From Ruegeria lacuscaerulensis (GTDB lineage Bacteria; Pseudomonadota; Alphaproteobacteria; Rhodobacterales; Rhodobacteraceae), in the NCBI RefSeq assembly GCF_013034685.1, contig NZ_WQGO01000015.1:1-35722 (forward strand): a DNA stretch of 35,722 bases, in the 5' to 3' direction. Below the pieces are notes generated by a model, which was given only the letters and a program-made list of their open reading frames with translations, made no database searches and had not been told where the DNA came from. Below, one piece after another: positions 26,407 through 34,743 of this stretch; position 1 is the stretch's first letter, and each line of letters starts with the position of its first letter. Both the position numbers and the translations under genes were made by a program.

Positions 26407-28023
26407 TTAGCCGAGGCGGGCCAACAGGGCTTCGGTGTCCAATCCTCGAACCGACCCGGGCACCCGACCGCTGTCGCCGGTCAAGCGCGTCGCGATGAAC
26501 CCATCGGCCACGGCAGGCGGGGCGTGGCGCAACAGCAGTGAGGCCGTCAGCAGCAGAGCGGTGCGTTCCGCAAACCAGCGGGCCTCAGCCTCGGACGGGA
26601 GGTCAGGCCAGCGTTCTCTATGATCCCGCAGGGCCGCATCATATCCTCGATCCACGCCTTTTGCTGCGTCCATTTCGGCGCGCAGCACTTCGGCGGCCAA
26701 AGGTTCACGCGCCAATGTCCGCAGAATATCAAGGCAGATCACATTGCCGGACCCCTCCCAGATGCCATTCAGGGGTGCTTCGCGGTATAGCAGGGGCAGG
26801 GGCGTATCCTCGACGTACCCCATGCCGCCCAGTATCTCCATCGCTTCGACCACGACCACGGGGCAGCGTTTGTTGTTGAGGAACTTGGCCAGCGCCACGC
26901 CGATGCGGGCAAAGGCGCGGTCTTCCGGGGTTTGCCCGTCAAAGGCTTGGGCCACGCGCATCCCAAGGGTCACTGCGCCCTGCCAATCCAGCGCTAGATC
27001 GGCCAGCACCACGCGCATCAGGGGTTGGTCGATCAGGCGGCGTTGAAAGGCGCTTCGGTGGCTCACCCAATGATGCGCCTCGGACAGGGCCGTGCGCATC
27101 AACCCGGCAGGGGCCATCGCGGTGTCCAGCCGCGTGTGATGCACCATCTCAAGGATCGTGCGAATGCCCGCGCCCTCGTCCCCTAACTGATAGGCCAGAG
27201 CATCGTGATACTCGATCTCGGCCGAGGCGTTGGCGCGGTTGCCCAACTTGTCTTTCAGGCGCATGAGGTGGATGGCGTTGCGTTCGCCCTCTAGCCAGCG
27301 TGGCACAAGGAAACAGGTCAGCCCGCCGGGGGCCTGCGCCAGGGTCAGGAATCCGTCAGACATCGGGGCCGAGCAGAACCATTTGTGACCGCGCAACCGC
27401 CAATGATCGCCGTCCCGCGTGGCGGTGGTGGTATTGGCGCGGATATCCGATCCACCTTGTTTTTCAGTCATCGCCATACCCAACGTAGCGCTGTGTTTCT
27501 GCGCTATGGGCCGGATTGTAGGATCGTAAGTATGCGCGGTCAGTTTCGGCACCCAGAGCTTGGCGATACTGGCGTCGGTGTTCAATGCAGGTACCGCAGC
27601 ATAGGTCATCGTCAGGGGGCAGCAATGACTGGGCTCGACCTGACTGGCCATATATACCATAGCGGCATGGGTCGAGTGGCCGCCGGGTTCGTCATTCCAC
27701 GGTAGTGCGGCGTATCCGGCGCTTTGGCTTAGTTGCATCAACTGGTGATAGGCGAGGTGAAAGCGAACCTCGTCCAGCCGTCGCCCACCGCTATCGAACA
27801 GGCGCAGGTGCGGCGGGTGCGCATTGGCCGCGCGCGCCGCCTCGTGGATCTCGGGCATTCCCAAAGTTTTGCCATATCGGGCAAGCGGCTCGGAACACCC
27901 TTTGGCACGGGTCACACACTCTTGCAGCACAGGGTCCGCAGCCCATAGGTTGATTGGATCGCGATCGGTTGGTTGGTTGGTCACTTCATGGGTTGGCAGG
28001 GTATCGCGGGCGGGTGTGGTCAT
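26407..28023 (-). CDS. Acyl-CoA dehydrogenase-fold flavoprotein, AidB type
   Basis: This 538-residue protein has the acyl-CoA dehydrogenase fold with AidB features: a long N-terminal segment containing THEVTNQPT, the MTEKQGGSDIR flavin-binding motif, RGHKWFCSAPMSDGFL, and the late block EILGGMGYVEDTPLPLLYREAPLNGIWEGSGNV. AidB binds FAD and double-stranded DNA and is part of the adaptive alkylation response in E. coli, though its catalytic role is unsettled. The C-terminal region is shorter in DNA-binding basic patches than I can judge by eye. ATG 28023 is the first in-frame start. It is inserted between yidD and ttcA on the same strand. Confidence 0.82.
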   Translation of the reverse strand: MTTPARDTLPTHEVTNQPTDRDPINLWAADPVLQECVTRAKGCSEPLARYGKTLGMPEIHEAARAANAHPPHLRLFDSGGRRLDEVRFHLAYHQLMQLSQSAGYAALPWNDEPGGHSTHAAMVYMASQVEPSHCCPLTMTYAAVPALNTDASIAKLWVPKLTAHTYDPTIRPIAQKHSATLGMAMTEKQGGSDIRANTTTATRDGDHWRLRGHKWFCSAPMSDGFLTLAQAPGGLTCFLVPRWLEGERNAIHLMRLKDKLGNRANASAEIEYHDALAYQLGDEGAGIRTILEMVHHTRLDTAMAPAGLMRTALSEAHHWVSHRSAFQRRLIDQPLMRVVLADLALDWQGAVTLGMRVAQAFDGQTPEDRAFARIGVALAKFLNNKRCPVVVVEAMEILGGMGYVEDTPLPLLYREAPLNGIWEGSGNVICLDILRTLAREPLAAEVLRAEMDAAKGVDRGYDAALRDHRERWPDLPSEAEARWFAERTALLLTASLLLRHAPPAVADGFIATRLTGDSGRVPGSVRGLDTEALLARLG

Positions 28024-28065
28024 GGGCTGAGTGTTCCGCCCGCAACCCGTCTGGTCAAGCCTGAC

Positions 28066-28302
28066 TTAGCGATGGTCGGACTCATCTGGCACTGGGTCAT
28101 ATCCGGTACCGCCCCACGGATGACATCGGCCAATACGGCGCGCGGTCAGCCAGGCGCCTTTGATGGCCCCGTGCTTTTCTAGCGCTTCAAGCGCATAGGC
28201 CGAGCAGGTAGGTTGATAGCGGCAATTATGGCCAACCCAAGGGCTGAAGATCAGGCGATAGGCCTTGACAGGCAGGGCAAAGACGCGCGCCAGCGGGGTC
28301 AT
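28066..28302 (-). CDS. yidD: Membrane protein insertion efficiency factor YidD
   Basis: YidD is a small inner-membrane-associated protein that helps YidC-dependent insertion. The 78-residue product contains the family core SPWVGHNCRYQPTCSAYALEAL with its invariant cysteines, then RIGRCHPWGGTGYDPVP. The start overlaps the rnpA stop by 4 bp (28299-28302), as is common in the rpmH-rnpA-yidD-yidC cluster. Here yidC is not adjacent: three genes lie in between. Confidence 0.95.
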   Translation of the reverse strand: MTPLARVFALPVKAYRLIFSPWVGHNCRYQPTCSAYALEALEKHGAIKGAWLTARRIGRCHPWGGTGYDPVPDESDHR

Positions 28303-28727
28303 TTCCGGTCACTATGGATTTTGCGCAGCGCATAGCGCAGATCGCCCAGCAGCGCGTCATAGGGGCGATTCGCCGTCACCTCGGCGCGGCCAATCAGGAC
28401 ATAGTCCCAACCGTCGTGACCCAGTACCGGCAGAACGGCGCGTGCGGCCTCGCGCAGGCGGCGTTTGGCGCGGTTGCGGGCGACGGCATTGCCCACCTTC
28501 TTGGAGCAGGTAAAACCCACGCGAATCCCCGACCCTTCGTCCGGGGTGCGCTTGCGGGCCTGAACCATCATCGACGACGTCCCCTGCCGCCGCGCGCGGG
28601 CGGCCTTCAGGAAATCGGATCGCTTTTTGAGAATGATCAAAGGTTCAGGCACGCAAACGGACGCCGCCGGAGGCTTGCTGGGCTGGTAGGTACCATCCTC
28701 AGGGGCCTCCGGCGGCGTCATGTTCAT
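28299..28727 (-). CDS. rnpA: Ribonuclease P protein component
   Basis: RnpA is the protein subunit of RNase P, which matures tRNA 5' ends. The 142-residue product has ILKKRSDFLKAARARRQ, a variable loop, GFTCSKKVGNAVARNRAKRRLREAAR (RNR motif) and a C-terminal DYVLIGRAEVT stretch. It carries an N-terminal extension of about 30 residues rich in Pro before the fold, compared with the usual start near LKKR; two ATGs (28727 and 28721) are possible. It follows rpmH after about 20 bp. Confidence 0.93.
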   Translation of the reverse strand: MNMTPPEAPEDGTYQPSKPPAASVCVPEPLIILKKRSDFLKAARARRQGTSSMMVQARKRTPDEGSGIRVGFTCSKKVGNAVARNRAKRRLREAARAVLPVLGHDGWDYVLIGRAEVTANRPYDALLGDLRYALRKIHSDRK

Positions 28728-28747
28728 AACCTGAAAGGTCGAGCGGC

Positions 28748-28882
28748 TTACGCGCTCAGCGACTTGCGGCCGCGTGCGCGACGTGCGTTCAGGATTTTGC
28801 GGCCGGCCTTGGTGGCCATGCGCGCGCGGAAACCGTGGCGGCGTTTGCGAACCAGGTTCGAAGGCTGATAGGTGCGTTTCAT
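28748..28882 (-). CDS. rpmH: 50S ribosomal protein L34
   Basis: This 44-residue, very basic protein starts [19 protein letters not shown] and ends [12 protein letters not shown], the complete L34 sequence pattern. L34 is one of the smallest large-subunit proteins. ATG at 28882 follows GGAGACGGAG. It heads the minus-strand run rpmH-rnpA-yidD and has a clear promoter about 70 bp upstream. A short gene easily missed by length filters. Confidence 0.97.
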
Positions 28883-28951
28883 CGCTCCGTCTCCAATCTA
28901 TAGCGGTCGGGTGCGGCGCAGATTCGCCTTGCCCTAGTGTTCGAAGCCCGT

Positions 28952-28980
28952 CCTCTACTGGGTGGCGGGGGGTAAGTCAA
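28952..28980 (-). promoter_or_regulatory. Sigma-70 promoter for rpmH-rnpA-yidD
   Basis: On the minus strand TTGACT (28975-28980) and TAGAGG (28952-28957) are separated by exactly 17 bp, about 70 bp before the rpmH start. The -35 is one base off consensus. Confidence 0.6.
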
Positions 28981-29178
28981 ACCCTTAGGTGGGGGTTTTG
29001 TCGCCTTTTGCAACAATTCTGGTATCCCACCGGGACAAACGTTTCAAAATGACAGTGTTGCCCTTTTATTCCGTCACATTCCCTGCGGTCAAGATCAACG
29101 CCGCGTGAGGGGCCTGTTGCGCAGGCACTGGACAGCGCATGTTGTGTGCAGATGAAACGCACAAAACCGGACACAGAC

Positions 29179-29910
29179 ATGAGCGATACAACACAGGCCC
29201 CGCGCAGCGGGCTTGCGCGCCATATTCCCTTGCTGGTGATCCTTGCCGTTGCGGTGGCGGGGTTCTTCACCTTGGGCGATTACCTGACCTTTGAGACCCT
29301 GCGCGATAACCGCGAATCCCTGCTGGCATGGCGAGATGCAAATTACTGGGCCATGGCAGGTGCATTCGTGGTGATCTATATCGTGATCGTTGCCTTTTCA
29401 CTGCCGGGCGCCGCTGTAGCCTCGATGACCGGAGGGTTCCTGTTCGGCTTATTTGCAGGCACCGTGTTCAACGTGTTTGCGGCCACCATTGGCGCATCGG
29501 CGATCTTTTTGGCGGCGCGATGGGGGTTGGGCGAATCTCTGACCGCCAAGCTGGAGTCATCCGAAGGGACGGTCAAAAAGCTGAAGGACGGGCTGCGCGA
29601 GAATGAAATCTCGGTCCTGTTCCTGTTGCGCCTCGTACCGGTGGTGCCGTTCTTTGTGGCCAATCTGGTGCCAGCACTGGTGGGCGTCAAATTCCGAAAT
29701 TTCCTGTTCACCACCGCGCTGGGCATTATTCCGGGCGGCATCGTTTACACTTGGATCGGTGTTGGTCTGGGTGGCGTGTTTGACCGGGGTGAGACGCCTG
29801 ACGTGTCCCTGCTGTGGGAGCCGTTCGTGATCGGACCCATCATTGGCTTGTGTATGCTTGCGGCGTTGCCCATCCTGATCAAAGCCCTGCGCGGCAAAAA
29901 GGACGCCTGA
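29179..29910 (+). CDS. VTT/TVP38-TMEM64 (SNARE-associated, DedA-like) membrane protein
   Basis: This 243-residue inner-membrane protein has about six hydrophobic segments and the VTT-domain core: a reentrant GAAVASMTGGFLFGLFAGTVFN, then ASAIFLAARWGLG, LFLLRLVPVVPFFVANLVPALVGV, and IIPGGIVYTWIGVGLG. Such proteins are linked to lipid handling and membrane homeostasis; substrate unknown here. The start chosen is ATG 29179 (MSDTTQAP); an upstream ATG at 29152 is possible, and neither has a strong ribosome-binding site. Its stop is 4 bp from the flavoprotein gene, indicating an operon. It is divergent from rpmH. Confidence 0.85.
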   Translation: MSDTTQAPRSGLARHIPLLVILAVAVAGFFTLGDYLTFETLRDNRESLLAWRDANYWAMAGAFVVIYIVIVAFSLPGAAVASMTGGFLFGLFAGTVFNVFAATIGASAIFLAARWGLGESLTAKLESSEGTVKKLKDGLRENEISVLFLLRLVPVVPFFVANLVPALVGVKFRNFLFTTALGIIPGGIVYTWIGVGLGGVFDRGETPDVSLLWEPFVIGPIIGLCMLAALPILIKALRGKKDA

Positions 29911-29914
29911 TCTT

Positions 29915-31333
29915 ATGCAAGAATTGAAGACGGATATCCTGGTCATTGGCGCTGGGTCGGGTGGCTTGTCGGTGGCTGCCGGGGCCAGCCAGATGGGCGC
30001 GGATGTGATCCTGCTGGAGGGTCACAAGATGGGCGGAGATTGCCTGAACTTTGGCTGCGTGCCCTCGAAGGCGCTGATCGCCAGCGGCAAGGCGGCTTAC
30101 GGGCAGGCGCATGCCTCGGCATTGGGCGTCGCGGATGTGGTGCCGCAGGTTAACTACGCCGCCGCAAAAGACCATGTCCATGACGTGATCGCGCAGATTG
30201 AACCGATGGACAGTCAGGACCGGTTTGAAGGCTTCGGCGTCAAGGTGATCCGCGAATATGGTCAGTTCGTCTCGCCCACGCAGGTGCAGGCGGGTGACAA
30301 TCTGATCTCTGCACGGCGTGTCGTGATTGCGACAGGTTCCTCGCCACTGGTGCCCCCGATACCTGGCCTGGATCAGATGCCATACTACACCAACGAGACG
30401 ATCTTCGATCTGCGCGACAAGCCCGAGCATCTGCTGATCATCGGCGGCGGCCCCATCGGGATGGAGATGGCACAGGCGCATATCCGACTGGGCTGCAAAG
30501 TCACCGTGATCGAGGGGATGCAGGCTCTGGGCAAGGACGACCCTGAGGCGGCAGAGATCGTGCTGGATTCGTTGCGCGCGGAGGGCATCGAAATTCATGA
30601 ACAAGCCATGGTGGCACAGATTCGCGGCGCGGACGGAAAGGTCGAGGTCGTGACCGAGACGGGCCAGATCTATACCGGCTCGCACTTGTTACTGGCCGCT
30701 GGGCGCAAGGCCAATACTGATCGCCTGAACCTTGAGGCGGCCGGGATTGAGCCAATACGAAACGGCATCAAAGTCGACGACGCGCTGCGCACCACGAATA
30801 AAAAGGTCTATGCCATCGGCGACGTTGCAGGTGGGCTGCAATTCACTCATGTCGCGGGGTATCACGCGGGCATCATCATCCGCTCGGCCCTGTTCGGTCT
30901 GCCCTCCAAGGCGAAAACCGCGCATATCCCTTGGGCCACCTATACCGACCCCGAACTGGCTCAGGTTGGTCTGACTGAGGCGCAGGCTCGCACGCAGCAT
31001 GGCGACAAGGTGGAAATCGCGCGCTTTGACTACCACCACAACGACCGCGCCATATCCGAGCGCAAAACGAAAGGATTCATTAAGGTCATGGTCGTAAGAG
31101 GCCGACCCGTGGGGGCCACAATCGTAGGGCATCAGGCGGGGGAATTGATCAACTTGTGGTCGCTGGCCTTGGCGAATAACCTGAAGATGGGACAGATCGC
31201 CGCGATGGTTTCGCCTTATCCGACGATCGGAGAGCTTAACAAACGCGTGGCGGGTGCCTATTTCTCGCCAAGGCTGTTTGAGAATCAGACAGTTAAACGA
31301 GTGGTCGGGTTCGTCCAGCGCTGGCTGCCCTGA
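29915..31333 (+). CDS. FAD-dependent pyridine nucleotide-disulfide oxidoreductase (MerA/Lpd-like)
   Basis: This 472-residue flavoprotein has the FAD motif GAGSGG (residues 12-17), the redox disulfide GGDCLNFGCVPSK (Cys43, Cys48), the NAD(P) motif IIGGGPIGMEMA (about 174-186), and YAIGDVAGG. At the C-terminus the usual dimer-interface His (HxHPT in lipoamide dehydrogenase) is replaced: SPYPTIGE. That resembles MerA (PYLT). However, it lacks both the N-terminal HMA domain and the C-terminal Cys pair, so mercury reduction is unlikely. The substrate is unknown. It is co-transcribed with the VTT protein 4 bp upstream, a pairing I have seen described for related gene sets; the functional link is inferred. 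Confidence 0.85.
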   Translation: MQELKTDILVIGAGSGGLSVAAGASQMGADVILLEGHKMGGDCLNFGCVPSKALIASGKAAYGQAHASALGVADVVPQVNYAAAKDHVHDVIAQIEPMDSQDRFEGFGVKVIREYGQFVSPTQVQAGDNLISARRVVIATGSSPLVPPIPGLDQMPYYTNETIFDLRDKPEHLLIIGGGPIGMEMAQAHIRLGCKVTVIEGMQALGKDDPEAAEIVLDSLRAEGIEIHEQAMVAQIRGADGKVEVVTETGQIYTGSHLLLAAGRKANTDRLNLEAAGIEPIRNGIKVDDALRTTNKKVYAIGDVAGGLQFTHVAGYHAGIIIRSALFGLPSKAKTAHIPWATYTDPELAQVGLTEAQARTQHGDKVEIARFDYHHNDRAISERKTKGFIKVMVVRGRPVGATIVGHQAGELINLWSLALANNLKMGQIAAMVSPYPTIGELNKRVAGAYFSPRLFENQTVKRVVGFVQRWLP

Positions 31334-31351
31334 CTGGGAGGAGAGTACAAA

Positions 31352-32734
31352 GTGAACTCGCTGTCGGGCCGATTTCTGATCCTGACCACGGTCTTCGTCA
31401 TGTTGGCCGAGATCCTGATTTTTGTCCCCTCGATAGCGCGGTTCCGCGAAGATTTTTTGTTGAACCGGCTAGAGCGCGCCCAGATCGCGTCGCTGGCGCT
31501 GTTGGCCGATGACATGCTGGCCGATGATCTCGAGGCCGAGTTGCTGGCCAATGCGGGCGTCTACAACGTTGTTTTGCGTCGCGATGAAGTGCGGCAGCTG
31601 ATGCTGTCTTCCCCCATCCCTGAACAGATCACCAAAACTTATGACCTGCGCGACGCAACCCCGTGGATATTGATCCGCGATGCGGTCGCGCGTTTGTTCA
31701 CTCCGGAAAACGAAGTAATCCGTGTGATTGGTGAGCCGGTCAAGGGCGCCGGTCTGTTGATCGAAGTGACCACCGACAGTATGCCTTTGCGCATGGCGAT
31801 GACCGATTACGGGCTGCGCATTCTCGGGCTGTCTTTCGTGATCTCAATCATCACCGCCTTTTTCCTGTTCCTTGCCGTGCGCGTAGTTCTGGTGAAGCCG
31901 ATCAAGGGCGTGGTTGGCTACATGCAGCGCTATGCCGGCGCGCCCGAGGACGCGCGCGGGATCATCTCGCCCAATTCCAAGGTGACCGAGCTGCGTGAGG
32001 CCGAGGAAGCGTTGCAACAGATGCAGACCGAACTGACCCACGCGCTGAAACAGCGCGAGCGTCTGGCGCAACTGGGCGGGGCGGTGGCCAAGGTCAGCCA
32101 CGATTTGCGCAATATCCTGACCTCGGCCCAACTTTTCACAGACCGGATTGAATCCAGTGATGATCCTTTGGTCCGTCGCATGGCGCCTAAGCTGGTGAAC
32201 TCGATCACCCGCGCGGTGTCATTGTGCGAAAGCACGCTGGCCTTTGGCCGGGCCGAGGAACCGGCCCCCACGCTGACGATGGTCCCCATGCGCGCCGTCG
32301 CAGACGATGTCGTTGCAAGCGAGCAGTTGGCCGTCGCAGGCGGGTGCGTCGAGATCGTCAACGAACTACCCGAGGATCTGATCGCTCGTGCAGATCCCGA
32401 ACAAATTTTCCGGGTGATCATGAACCTTGTGCGCAATGCGCGTCAGGCGCTTGTGGCCGCTGGGAAGCCCGGTAGAATCACGATTGCCGGATGTGAATAT
32501 GAAACGAACTGGTGCATCGAGATACGGGATAACGGACCGGGATTGCCGCCCAAGGCCCGCGAAAACCTGTTCACGCCCTTTCAGGGTGGCGTGCGCAAAG
32601 GCGGCTCGGGCCTGGGTCTGGCAATTTCGCAGGAATTGGTGCGCGGTCACGGCGGCGACCTCGTTCTGGCCGAGACGGGCCCGATGGGGACTACCTTTGA
32701 AATTCGCCTGCCGCGGGGCGATGTGACTTTTTAA
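31352..32734 (+). CDS. Membrane sensor histidine kinase without adjacent response regulator
   Basis: This 460-residue kinase has two membrane spans (about 8-28 and 157-177) enclosing a periplasmic sensor of about 125 residues, a HAMP-like linker (about 178-235), and the phosphoacceptor His250 in KVSHDLRNIL. The ATPase domain shows the N box NLVRNARQAL (about 358-367), G1 DNGPGLP (393-399) and G2 GGSGLGLAI (417-425). The start is GTG 31352, with GGGAGGAG about 10 bp upstream. It follows the flavoprotein gene after 18 bp, so it is likely in the same operon. No response regulator is seen within the window. The signal is unknown. Confidence 0.88.
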   Translation: MNSLSGRFLILTTVFVMLAEILIFVPSIARFREDFLLNRLERAQIASLALLADDMLADDLEAELLANAGVYNVVLRRDEVRQLMLSSPIPEQITKTYDLRDATPWILIRDAVARLFTPENEVIRVIGEPVKGAGLLIEVTTDSMPLRMAMTDYGLRILGLSFVISIITAFFLFLAVRVVLVKPIKGVVGYMQRYAGAPEDARGIISPNSKVTELREAEEALQQMQTELTHALKQRERLAQLGGAVAKVSHDLRNILTSAQLFTDRIESSDDPLVRRMAPKLVNSITRAVSLCESTLAFGRAEEPAPTLTMVPMRAVADDVVASEQLAVAGGCVEIVNELPEDLIARADPEQIFRVIMNLVRNARQALVAAGKPGRITIAGCEYETNWCIEIRDNGPGLPPKARENLFTPFQGGVRKGGSGLGLAISQELVRGHGGDLVLAETGPMGTTFEIRLPRGDVTF

Positions 32735-32754
32735 AATATTTTTGCAGAATCGGC

Positions 32755-32783
32755 TTGCACGTCCCGAACACGAGGTCTAAATA
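32755..32783 (+). promoter_or_regulatory. Promoter of the tRNA-Arg gene
   Basis: TTGCAC (32755-32760) and TAAATA (32778-32783) are 17 bp apart and end 15 bp before the tRNA, the expected position. Confidence 0.65.
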
Positions 32784-32798
32784 GCGCCTCACCAACGC

Positions 32799-32875
32799 GG
32801 ACCGATAGCTCAGCTGGATAGAGTACTTGACTACGAATCAAGGGGTCGGGGGTTCGAATCCTCCTCGGTCCGCCA
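32799..32875 (+). tRNA. tRNA-Arg(ACG)
   Basis: A full cloverleaf of 77 nt can be drawn. The acceptor stem is GGACCGA/TCGGTCC, and the D-stem GCTC pairs with GAGT. The anticodon stem CTTGA/TCAAG carries loop CTACGAA (anticodon ACG at 32833-32835, read as inosine at position 34). The T-arm is GGGGG TTCGAAT CCTCC, the discriminator is G, and CCA is encoded. An integrase gene lies 100 bp downstream, so the 3' half is the probable attachment site of the element to its right. The tRNA stays intact after integration because the element supplies or restores the same 3' end. Confidence 0.95.
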
Positions 32876-32976
32876 TTGGTATCCAACAAAATCAGTAACT
32901 TATGTGGTGCTTTGGGTGCCATTGGTTGTATAGTAACTCCATACTGTTCCCGATAGTGTGCCATGTCTTTTTTTTA
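32876..32976. other. Junction between tRNA and integrase (candidate attL side)
   Basis: This spacer begins at the tRNA CCA end and carries GCCATTGGT twice (32872-32880 and 32918-32926, 46 bp apart) and one copy of the 13-bp repeat TAGTAACTCCATA. No coding sequence is seen. The crossover core itself should lie within the tRNA 3' half; its partner copy is not inside the window. Confidence 0.45.
32931..32943 (+). repeat. 13-bp repeat copy 1 (candidate integrase arm site)
   Basis: TAGTAACTCCATA, shared exactly with 34101-34113 and 34192-34204. This copy lies between the tRNA and the integrase 3' end; the match with copy 2 extends to 15 bp (CT follows). Confidence 0.6.
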
Positions 32977-34044
32977 TCAGGCGACTTTACGTGCGTTGAG
33001 CATTTGCCGTGCTTTATCAGCTACTTCCTTCTTGGCGAACTTGGCGTACTTCTGAGTCTGGACAATGGTTGCATGACCCAGAAGGTGAGAGACTTCTTCC
33101 AGCCTCATGCCGTTGTTCAGCATCCGCGTAGCATAGGTGTCCCGGCAGGAATGGATCGTTGCCTTGCCTTGGGTAGCCAAAACACGGAGGCTTGAAGGAC
33201 AGCATTCAGTGATGGCTCGCCTTAGGTTTTTGATGGCCCTGTCCATACTGACGAAAGGCTGGGGTTGGTTTTGCAGCGAGGACAACACCTCAAACAGGCG
33301 GTCAGAAATGGGGACAAAGACCTCCTTCTTGGTTTTGAAGTTGTAGTTGTCGATATAGCGCTCCCGCATGTCGATGGCCCCCCAATCGACCAGTGTCGCT
33401 TCTCGAAGGCGAACCCCCGTGTCAATCAGGTAAATGAATAGGTCATGGGCCTTCGACCATGCTGAGGCGTCGGGGTATTCGGTCTGTTTGGCAATGCAGT
33501 AGTCAATGACCGTTCGTTCTTCTGCTTCTGACAGGGAGCGACATTTGACGAAGCCTTTAGGCAACACGAAGGTTATGTCATGGTTGACCTTGTGCTTCTT
33601 CCGGCAGAGGTTCCATGCTCTCTTCATAAACCGAACTTCGATGTTGATGCTGTTCTGGCTAAATCCTTCGTCCAATCGGGCTTGAAGGTGATCTTCCAGA
33701 TCGTCATCAGAAAGGTCGGACATGAACCTGCCTTGATCCAAAGTCCACAAGCCTTGGAAGCGCTCTCGCAGCCCCAGCAACTTGTTCATGCTGTTCTGAT
33801 AACTGTCATGGGTTGCCTTGGCCTTGTCTTTCACGCTGTCCACACAATGTTGAAACGCGTCACGAAGCGTGACCTCGGGTTTCTCTCCATGCTGACGTAT
33901 GTCCATGATGCGATGGTATTCGGCCATCATGACGCGATTAGCCCCGGCTTTGTCCCGACGTTTGGTTGAGCCTCTATACTCACGATGGTTCACTATGAAT
34001 CTGTAGTAATAGAAGGTTGAATTGGGCCTTTTGTAGATTTGCAT
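32977..34044 (-). CDS. Tyrosine recombinase (phage-type integrase)
   Basis: This 355-residue integrase has an N-terminal arm-binding segment (MQIYKRPNSTFYYYR), a core-binding SAM-like domain (about 57-150) and a catalytic domain. The active residues are visible: Arg212 in DTGVRLREA, Lys239/240 in FKTKK, His298 and Arg301 in IHSCRDTYATR, His324 in HLLGHATI, and Tyr333 in TQKYAKF. It reads toward the tRNA-Arg gene, the usual arrangement for tRNA-targeting islands and prophages. ATG 34044 has only a weak GAAAGA site. Copies of a 13-bp repeat flank the gene. Composition is AT-richer than the core genes. The set looks complete, not truncated. Confidence 0.93.
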   Translation of the reverse strand: MQIYKRPNSTFYYYRFIVNHREYRGSTKRRDKAGANRVMMAEYHRIMDIRQHGEKPEVTLRDAFQHCVDSVKDKAKATHDSYQNSMNKLLGLRERFQGLWTLDQGRFMSDLSDDDLEDHLQARLDEGFSQNSINIEVRFMKRAWNLCRKKHKVNHDITFVLPKGFVKCRSLSEAEERTVIDYCIAKQTEYPDASAWSKAHDLFIYLIDTGVRLREATLVDWGAIDMRERYIDNYNFKTKKEVFVPISDRLFEVLSSLQNQPQPFVSMDRAIKNLRRAITECCPSSLRVLATQGKATIHSCRDTYATRMLNNGMRLEEVSHLLGHATIVQTQKYAKFAKKEVADKARQMLNARKVA

Positions 34045-34100
34045 CAGATGATCTTTCTATTTGCGGCGTGATGCCTGTTGGATATTTCAGGAGAAGTATT

Positions 34101-34113
34101 TAGTAACTCCATA
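34101..34113 (+). repeat. 13-bp repeat copy 2
   Basis: TAGTAACTCCATA again, 57 bp upstream of the integrase start, in the 198-bp gap to the XRE gene. Preceded by TT as in copy 3. Confidence 0.6.
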
Positions 34114-34191
34114 CTTTCTGTTGGCTATACTCTTGTATCTTGTTCGATTCTGGTGACATTCATCCTCATCGCTAGTTTCGGGTGGAGTGTT

Positions 34192-34204
34192 TAGTAACTC
34201 CATA
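34192..34204 (+). repeat. 13-bp repeat copy 3
   Basis: TAGTAACTCCATA, 91 bp from copy 2 (about 8-9 helical turns), just downstream of the XRE gene. Same orientation as the others. Confidence 0.6.
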
Positions 34205-34242
34205 TATGATGGTCAAGCTGATTTGTTCGGCCACGTATGTTG

Positions 34243-34593
34243 TTAGTCGGACAGGGTGTTCTCTAGTTGCCCTTTTCGCAACAATGTCAAGAACTTGGTG
34301 ACTTCACGGCGACTGCGATTTTCGAACAATGCACGATAGAGTTCTGGTTGGTACTCGTTCAGGCAGAGCAAGACCCACTCTGACTTGTCCATCTTCAGAA
34401 CGTCAGCAATCGGCCCCCAAAGCGTCGCAGGGATGCTGATGTAGCCCAACTCCATTTGACTGACCATCGTGTAGTATTCGATGCCAAGTTCGTCGGCCAT
34501 TGCTTTCTGGGTGAACCCTGCGGCGGTTCTTGCGTCCTTAAGGCGCTTTCCCAGATTGCTTTTGTTTTTCTCTTTTCGCTTTTCCGAGAGCAT
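34243..34593 (-). CDS. XRE/Cro-CI family helix-turn-helix regulator
   Basis: This 116-residue protein has an HTH domain at about residues 14-65 (LGKRLKDARTAAGFTQKAMADELGIEYYTMVSQMELG, in which FTQKAMADEL and YYTMVSQME are the two helices). A C-terminal region without a recognised peptidase or dimerisation motif follows. It is a probable element-encoded repressor. The start chosen is ATG 34593, preceded by GGAAG; the frame remains open to 34731, but the extra 46 residues show no domain. It lies between the integrase and resolvase genes on the same strand. The three 13-bp repeats nearby could be its operators, as an alternative to integrase sites. Confidence 0.8.
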   Translation of the reverse strand: MLSEKRKEKNKSNLGKRLKDARTAAGFTQKAMADELGIEYYTMVSQMELGYISIPATLWGPIADVLKMDKSEWVLLCLNEYQPELYRALFENRSRREVTKFLTLLRKGQLENTLSD

Positions 34594-34743
34594 CTCAATT
34601 CTTCCATCTGTTCTCGCGGTGTTATCGCAGAGAAGTTTTGTAAGTCCTAGTATGTATCTAACATATCCTGCTCGATTGTAGCCTGAACACGTCATAGGTG
34701 AGGCAATAGGTAAGGGTTGTGCGTCTACCAAGCTAACTCTCCA

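Noticed and set aside
29042..29070. Promoter-like TTTCAA-17-TTTATT before the VTT gene
   Set aside because: Both boxes match the consensus poorly; too weak to list as a feature.
29915..31333. Mercuric reductase (merA)
   Set aside because: No HMA domain, no C-terminal Cys-Cys pair and no other mer genes; kept as a MerA/Lpd-like reductase.
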